A stretch of DNA of 9,489 bases from the NCBI GenBank assembly GCA_016840025.1, contig JAEOTF010000296.1:1-9489 (forward strand). The letters run 5' to 3'. The DNA is from Candidatus Hodarchaeota archaeon. Lineage in GTDB: Archaea; Asgardarchaeota; Heimdallarchaeia; Hodarchaeales; YT1-039. Below are positions 5,776 through 9,489 of this stretch, piece after piece. The notes under the pieces were generated by a model. The model saw nothing but the letters and a program-made list of their open reading frames with translations. It was not told the DNA's origin and did not search any database. The stretch's first letter is position 1. Each line of letters opens with the position of its first letter. Both the position numbers and the translations under genes were made by a program.

Positions 5776-6441
5776 CTAATAAGGTTCGTCTAATCCAGGA
5801 TATTTAGTGTCTAAAACTTTCTTGATCTCTTGAACTGTTTTTTTTCCAAAACCATCTATCGACAAGATCTCTCTATCGGAAGCATGAAAAACTTGTCTTA
5901 CACTTTTAAAGTATTCGAGTAACTTCTTTGCCCGTTCAGGACCAATGTTTGGTAAACTTTGCACCGTTAAAAGTTGTCGTTGACTAAGCGTATATACTTT
6001 AGGTTTATGTTTTGCGATGATCCGTTTCTTTTTTTCGGACTGAATCTTTTTGCACATGTTATAGAGAAATAGTGCTGTGTTTTTTGAATTAGAAGTGAAT
6101 ATCACTGAGAGCGGGTTTCCTGCCAGTATTGTTGTCAAAGCACCCCAAAAAACAGCGGGATTAGTAATGTGTTCTAAAGATTGAAGATTTCCTTCAACGA
6201 TGAGAATAGATTTTTCATAAACTTTTGCCATTCTCTCAACTTGTTCGAATAGCCGTCCATCATAAATAGATTTTACGAAGTCATCCAACTTTTTCCTTTC
6301 AATAGCACATCCCTCAGAAATCACGTAGTCGGCGGGAGAAATGAATTCCTCAATGACATTACATCCAAGTTTAACTAACATTTTCTTTAGCCGGTCGCTT
6401 TCCCGAGTATCCACTATTATTTTGGGGGTATTAGTCAACAT
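5776..6441 (-). CDS. xpf: XPF/ERCC4-family structure-specific endonuclease, short form
   Basis: 221 residues. The N-terminal ERCC4 nuclease domain shows VDTRES (10-15, with D11, R13, E14), ADY (37-39, D38; GDY in many relatives), the signature IERKKLDD (47-54) and SIYDGRLFEQ (58-67). The C-terminus carries two helix-hairpin-helix motifs: LPNIGPERAKKLLEYF (163-178) and SIDGFGKKTVQEIKKVL (194-210). XPF/Mus81-type enzymes cut flaps, forks and 3'-overhang duplexes as dimers through the (HhH)2 domain and need Mg2+. Length and layout match the short TACK-type XPF, without the helicase half of euryarchaeal Hef. The tail (KYPGLDEPY) lacks the QxxLxxFF PCNA-binding box that crenarchaeal XPF normally carries. 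The ATG has only a weak GGTG before it but a TTAAAA box 32 nt upstream, so the mRNA may be leaderless. Confidence 0.9.
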   Translation of the reverse strand: MLTNTPKIIVDTRESDRLKKMLVKLGCNVIEEFISPADYVISEGCAIERKKLDDFVKSIYDGRLFEQVERMAKVYEKSILIVEGNLQSLEHITNPAVFWGALTTILAGNPLSVIFTSNSKNTALFLYNMCKKIQSEKKKRIIAKHKPKVYTLSQRQLLTVQSLPNIGPERAKKLLEYFKSVRQVFHASDREILSIDGFGKKTVQEIKKVLDTKYPGLDEPY

Positions 6442-6469
6442 ATAAAAACACCAAACGGTACATTGAATG

Positions 6470-6475
6470 TTTTAA
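6470..6475 (-). promoter_or_regulatory. TATA-like box for the XPF-type nuclease gene
   Basis: TTAAAA on the minus strand is centred about 32 nt before ATG 6441, as in leaderless archaeal promoters. Confidence 0.35.
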
Positions 6476-6498
6476 CATCGAAACGATCGATAAAACTG

Positions 6499-6506
6499 TT
6501 AAATAT
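6499..6506 (+). promoter_or_regulatory. TATA box for the flavodiiron protein gene
   Basis: TTAAATAT is centred about 32 nt before ATG 6534. No Shine-Dalgarno site precedes the ATG, so a leaderless transcript is likely. Two ATCGAT sites (6486-6491 and 6524-6529) flank the box with 38-bp spacing and could be an operator pair. Confidence 0.45.
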
Positions 6507-6533
6507 CAATAACTATTATTTGTATCGATTATC

Positions 6534-7733
6534 ATGATTGAACTGTTTAACCAGATTTTTTGGGTGGGCGCTATAGATTGGAATGTCAGACACTTTCATG
6601 GCTTCACTTACTCAACCCACCGTGGCACAACCTATAATGCCTATTTGATCGTTGACAAAAAGACAGCGCTGATCGATAGTGTCCATCGACCTTTCACTCA
6701 AGAAATGCTTAAAAGGATAAAAGAAATCATTGATCCAACTGAAATTGACTTCATTGTGGCAAATCATGTGGAATCAGATCACTCAGGCGCCATATCGGAA
6801 CTGGTGAAAATTGCGCCTCACACGATCGTCGTTGGCACTGCTCGTTGTCAGGATGGATTGCAGAAGCACTATTTTGGTGATTGGAATTTTCAAATTGTAA
6901 AAACGGGGGATGAAATTAGTCTTGGTGAACGAACTTTGAAGTTCGTTGAAGCCCCCATGCTTCACTGGCCAGATAGTATGTTCACGTACATTGAACAAGA
7001 TGCGTTATTATTACCTAATGACGCTTTCGGTCAACACTTGGCAACAATGCAACGTTTCGACGATGAAGTGAACATGCATTTATTAATGGATGAAGCGGCA
7101 AAGTATTACGCTAATATCTTATGGCCATTCAGTCAGCTAATAATACGGAAAATTGAAGAAATTCAGAAACTTGACTTAAAAATTAGTATGATCGCTCCAA
7201 GTCACGGTGTAATTTGGCGTGGAAAGCCCTCAAAAATAATTGATGCCTATCTTAAATGGGCGAGAGGGGAGGCAAAAAGAAAGATTCTCATCGTTTATGA
7301 CACAATATGGTATAGTACGGAAATAATGGCGAAAGCAATGATTGAGGGAATTAGGTGTGGAGGGGTGGAGGCGTTGTTATTCAGACTGCCGGTTTCTGAT
7401 CGGAGTGACATCCTAAAAGAGCTGCTCGAAGCAAAAGGGATAGTTATTGGTTCATCAACCATTAACAACAGTATTTTACCATCTTTAGCTCCATTTCTAG
7501 AAGAACTACGAGGCCTTAAACCTAAAGATAAAATTGCCGCCGCCTTCGGATCTTATGGATGGGGTGGAGGAGCAGTCAAAACTATTGAAGAAGCGCTAGA
7601 AAAGGCTGGAATCCGAATAGTTACTCCCGCTATGACAGTCAAGTGGCGGCCTAGTGAAGAAGAACTGAGGCAATGCTACAATTTTGGGAAAGATTTTGCA
7701 GCAAAAGTGAAACAGGAATCCGACTCTAAGTGA
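6534..7733 (+). CDS. fprA: Flavodiiron protein (F420H2 oxidase / A-type flavoprotein)
   Basis: 399 residues, the usual length. The N-terminal metallo-beta-lactamase-like domain keeps every diiron ligand: H78-x-E80-x-D82-H83 (NHVESDHSG), H144 (PMLHWPDSM), D163 (PNDAFGQH) and H224 (APSHGVIWRG). The C-terminal flavodoxin domain starts near residue 249 (KRKILIVYDTIWYSTE) and shows the FMN-binding loops at 255-263, 306-317 (GSSTINNSILPS) and 338-347 (FGSYGWGGGA). These cytosolic enzymes reduce O2 to water, or NO to N2O, in anaerobes. In methanogens and relatives the electron donor is reduced F420, while bacterial enzymes use rubredoxin. No rubredoxin or flavin reductase domain is fused, so the donor is inferred. 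The gene stands alone, divergent from the nuclease, and has its own leaderless-type promoter. Confidence 0.93.
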   Translation: MIELFNQIFWVGAIDWNVRHFHGFTYSTHRGTTYNAYLIVDKKTALIDSVHRPFTQEMLKRIKEIIDPTEIDFIVANHVESDHSGAISELVKIAPHTIVVGTARCQDGLQKHYFGDWNFQIVKTGDEISLGERTLKFVEAPMLHWPDSMFTYIEQDALLLPNDAFGQHLATMQRFDDEVNMHLLMDEAAKYYANILWPFSQLIIRKIEEIQKLDLKISMIAPSHGVIWRGKPSKIIDAYLKWARGEAKRKILIVYDTIWYSTEIMAKAMIEGIRCGGVEALLFRLPVSDRSDILKELLEAKGIVIGSSTINNSILPSLAPFLEELRGLKPKDKIAAAFGSYGWGGGAVKTIEEALEKAGIRIVTPAMTVKWRPSEEELRQCYNFGKDFAAKVKQESDSK

Positions 7734-7764
7734 TTCATTTATTATCGAAAATCGTCCATAAGGC

Positions 7765-7794
7765 GGTTAGAGCAGCTTAGAGCTGATTAGAGGG
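7765..7794. repeat. Three 10-bp direct repeats with TTAGAG core
   Basis: GGTTAGAGCA, GCTTAGAGCT and GATTAGAGGG follow each other with exact 10-bp spacing, one helical turn. They lie in the short gap between convergent genes and overlap the UxaA stop codon. CAGCT-TAG-AGCTG inside the array is also a small inverted repeat. Function unknown: protein-binding array, terminator stem or chance. Confidence 0.5.
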
Positions 7795-8947
7795 TAGGAC
7801 CAATTCTCCAGATGTCCACAAAACTATAGCCATACAATTCAGCTTTGACAGCCTTTCCGGAAGCCACATCGATTATCTCTTTATAAATTCGGATTCCAGC
7901 CTGATTTACACTTTCTTCAGAGGAAATTATGGAAGACACGTCTACATCTATGTCATCACTAAGTTCTTTAGCCGTGTTGGGATTACCAGTTACTTTTAGT
8001 ACCGGGACTATGGGAAGGCCAAATGGGGCACCTAAACCGGTAGAAAATACGATAACCTGTGCTCCTGATGCCATAAAACCCGATACAACTTCAACCTCTC
8101 TCCCAGGAGAATTCATTAATATGAGTCCTTTTTTTGAAGGTACTTCAGCATATTCTAGAACTTCGTTAAGAGGCGATGAGCCAGCTTTTAATATTGCTCC
8201 GAGGGATTTCTCCTCAATAGTTGTCAATCCTCCTGCAATATTTCCAGGGGTTGGTTGCGACCCACGAAGGTCCACACCCATTTTCATTCCTTCCGTCTCT
8301 ATCGCTGTAACTAATTTGAATAGCTTTTCAGCTACAAATTTTGAAATAGCTCTTTTCGCCAATACGTGTTCGGCACCAATTATCTCTGTTGTTTCTCCAA
8401 AAATGGTGCGGCCACCATTTTTCACAATGCGATCCACCGCATATCCTGTGGCAGGATTTGAAGCGATACCTGATGTTGTGTCTGAGGCGCCACATTTTAC
8501 CCCGATTGTAAGTTCTGAAACGTCAAATTCTCTCCTTTTTGTTAACGACGCTTCTTTCACCATATCTTTGGTTATTTGAACCCCTTTGGCAATACTTTTC
8601 AATGTTCCACCCAGTTTCTGGATTGTAATCAACTCCACCCGTTTACCACTTTTCGCAATATTGTCTGTTAAATGCTGAGCATTTACAGCTTCACATCCCA
8701 AGCTAACTACTAGCACAGAGTGAGAATTTGGGTTTTTTCCAAATCCACTGAGCGCACGAATGGTTTGGTTGAGATCTTCTCCCATTTGAACACATCCTTG
8801 ATGATGTAAGAACGCACGGGTATTCTCAACGCGTTCTTCTATCTTTCGTGCTACCTCATTCGCGCAAACAACAGAAGGCAGAATGGCAACATAGTTTCTA
8901 GTCCCTATGCCATTCTCCCGCTCAAAACCGAAAAACGAATCCATCAT
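7787..8947 (-). CDS. UxaA-family dehydratase/lyase, large subunit (altronate/galactarate dehydratase or sulfolactate sulfo-lyase type)
   Basis: 386 residues from ATG 8947. Family hallmarks appear in order: GFERENGIGTRNYV (7-20), HHQGC with C52, SLGCE with C85, KCGASDTTSGIASNPATG (151-168) with C152, EIIGAE (188-193), GGLTTIEEKSLGAILKAGSS (239-258) and STGLGAPFGLPIVPVLKVTG (302-321). The three conserved cysteines mark the metal/Fe-S site of the family. Members eliminate water from sugar acids such as altronate or galactarate, or release sulfite from (R)-sulfolactate (SuyB). The SAF domain is encoded by the separate gene 35 bp upstream (8983-9270), which matches both archaeal split UxaA and the SuyA/SuyB arrangement. 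Nothing in the window decides the substrate. No clear ribosome site precedes the ATG, so it may rely on the upstream gene for translation. Confidence 0.88.
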   Translation of the reverse strand: MMDSFFGFERENGIGTRNYVAILPSVVCANEVARKIEERVENTRAFLHHQGCVQMGEDLNQTIRALSGFGKNPNSHSVLVVSLGCEAVNAQHLTDNIAKSGKRVELITIQKLGGTLKSIAKGVQITKDMVKEASLTKRREFDVSELTIGVKCGASDTTSGIASNPATGYAVDRIVKNGGRTIFGETTEIIGAEHVLAKRAISKFVAEKLFKLVTAIETEGMKMGVDLRGSQPTPGNIAGGLTTIEEKSLGAILKAGSSPLNEVLEYAEVPSKKGLILMNSPGREVEVVSGFMASGAQVIVFSTGLGAPFGLPIVPVLKVTGNPNTAKELSDDIDVDVSSIISSEESVNQAGIRIYKEIIDVASGKAVKAELYGYSFVDIWRIGPTL

Positions 8948-8982
8948 AACACACTGCTAAACAAGGGGGAAGGTACACCAGT

Positions 8983-9270
8983 TCATGTAAGATCCCCGCG
9001 CCCTCTTAAACTCTCCACATTGTGCACATGAACATGGGCTCCTTGTTGGATGTTAGCTGTCGCCCGTCCAATATTTTCTCCATATTTTATGATAAATTCA
9101 CCTTTCCTTATCGGGATACTCGCAAACTTATGACCAAAAGGTATGTCATTTAGGAGAGTGACTTCCGATGTTTTCTCGTTTTTCACTGTAATTTTCTCCC
9201 CTTTTCGCATAGTACGTAAAGCGGTCGCAACATTATCCTTATCGGTCATTCTTAGAGCGTCAATCTTCAA
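8983..9270 (-). CDS. SAF-domain small subunit of the UxaA-family enzyme
   Basis: 95 residues. The entire protein is an SAF domain: DNVATALRTMRKGE (12-25), IPFGHKFA (43-50), IRKGEFIIKYGENIG (54-68) and VHVHNVESLRGRGDL (80-94), all conserved features of the UxaA/GarD/SuyA N-terminal module. It acts with the large subunit encoded next in the operon, forming or capping the active site. The start is probably TTG 9270, because GGGTGG lies 6 nt upstream and because the extra residues (KIDALRM) supply the first beta strand usually found before DNVATA in the family. ATG 9249 is the alternative and would shorten that strand to MTDKDNVA. Confidence 0.85.
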   Translation of the reverse strand: MKIDALRMTDKDNVATALRTMRKGEKITVKNEKTSEVTLLNDIPFGHKFASIPIRKGEFIIKYGENIGRATANIQQGAHVHVHNVESLRGRGDLT

Positions 9271-9276
9271 AGAATT

Positions 9277-9282
9277 CCACCC
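9277..9282 (-). promoter_or_regulatory. Ribosome binding site favouring the TTG start of the SAF gene
   Basis: On the minus strand GGGTGG stands 6 nt before TTG 9270. Confidence 0.55.
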
Positions 9283-9319
9283 ATATATAGTCTATCGCCA
9301 GAAATTATTTTATTTTGCA
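9283..9319 (-). promoter_or_regulatory. Promoter region of the SAF/UxaA operon
   Basis: Two candidate TATA boxes are seen on the minus strand: AAAATAAAATAA (within 9303-9319) and CTATATAT (9283-9290). The first would start RNA just before the ribosome site. The second would start it near 9260, which would suit only ATG 9249. The choice is unresolved. Confidence 0.35.
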
Positions 9320-9369
9320 TTAAGGTCAAATGATCACGCTAAATAGTCTTGCCTTTTTTTCGCAAATTA

Positions 9370-9489
9370 CTAGTGCGGCTTTGCCATCAAAATAAATACT
9401 GCCACCGCCGCTATGCAAATCAGGATAATTATCAGTGTGAGGAAAAACATTTCAGGAATACCAAAAATGAAATGTTGAACTTCATAATA
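9370..9489 (-). CDS. C-terminal end of a small membrane protein (5' end outside window)
   Basis: On the minus strand a frame is open from the right edge to TAG at 9370-9372, giving 39 residues (YYEVQHFIFGIPE followed by a hydrophobic run). The hydrophobic segment of about 20 residues (FFLTLIIILICIAAVAVFIL) is a clear transmembrane helix, followed by a short MAKPH tail. It is either the C-terminal anchor of a longer protein or, from the internal ATG near 9450, a 26-residue single-span peptide. It is on the same strand as the SAF/UxaA operon and about 100 bp upstream of it; membership of that operon is unclear because a promoter-like region lies between. Confidence 0.5.
   Translation of the reverse strand, partial: YYEVQHFIFGIPEMFFLTLIIILICIAAVAVFILMAKPH

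Noticed and set aside
7929..8579. 216-codon open frame on the + strand
   Set aside because: It lies wholly antisense to the UxaA large subunit, whose family motifs are unmistakable; the + frame shows no motif and has no ribosome site.
9143..9346. 67-codon + strand frame
   Set aside because: Antisense to the SAF gene and its promoter, with no recognisable features.

Overview
The window looks archaeal. Strong start codons carry GGAGGT or GGGTGG-type Shine-Dalgarno sites. At least three other genes have a TATA-like box about 29-32 nt upstream of the ATG and no strong ribosome site, which is the archaeal leaderless pattern. The gene content agrees: a Hel308-type helicase, a short XPF/ERCC4 nuclease without the Hef helicase half, a flavodiiron protein of the F420H2-oxidase (FprA) type, and a SAF/UxaA dehydratase split into two genes. 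The DNA is AT-rich. The short XPF suggests a TACK- or Asgard-like lineage rather than a classical euryarchaeon, but this is a weak inference.

Layout. Positions 2-4270 are a same-strand (+) block. It holds the end of a winged-helix protein, an overlapping divergent tRNA-guanine-transglycosylase (TGT) paralogue, a Hel308-like SF2 helicase behind an unusual 70-nt G-free leader, and a 75-residue beta-rich protein. Positions 4271-4705 hold no intact gene but contain a terminator-like hairpin and probable coding debris. A minus-strand orphan basic protein (4706-5149) diverges from a small duplicated helix-hairpin-helix protein (5293-5739), with a perfect 14-bp palindrome between them. The latter converges on the XPF-type nuclease (5776-6441, -). 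That nuclease diverges from the flavodiiron protein (6534-7733, +) through a compact region with two apparently leaderless promoters. The right end is a minus-strand two-gene operon for a SAF + UxaA lyase (9270-7787), then the 3' end of a small membrane protein that runs off the edge.

Functional reading. The most unusual part is the left block. A TGT-fold protein with an intact zinc site but apparently altered catalytic and base-recognition positions lies between a DNA-binding-type protein and a Hel308-like helicase. This recalls the bacterial Dpd systems, where a TGT homologue (DpdA) places 7-deazaguanines in DNA and works beside helicases, but no 7-deazaguanine biosynthesis gene is visible here. 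The middle part carries DNA repair or structure genes (XPF nuclease, HhH protein). The right part is metabolic: O2 detoxification and sugar-acid or sulfolactate cleavage.
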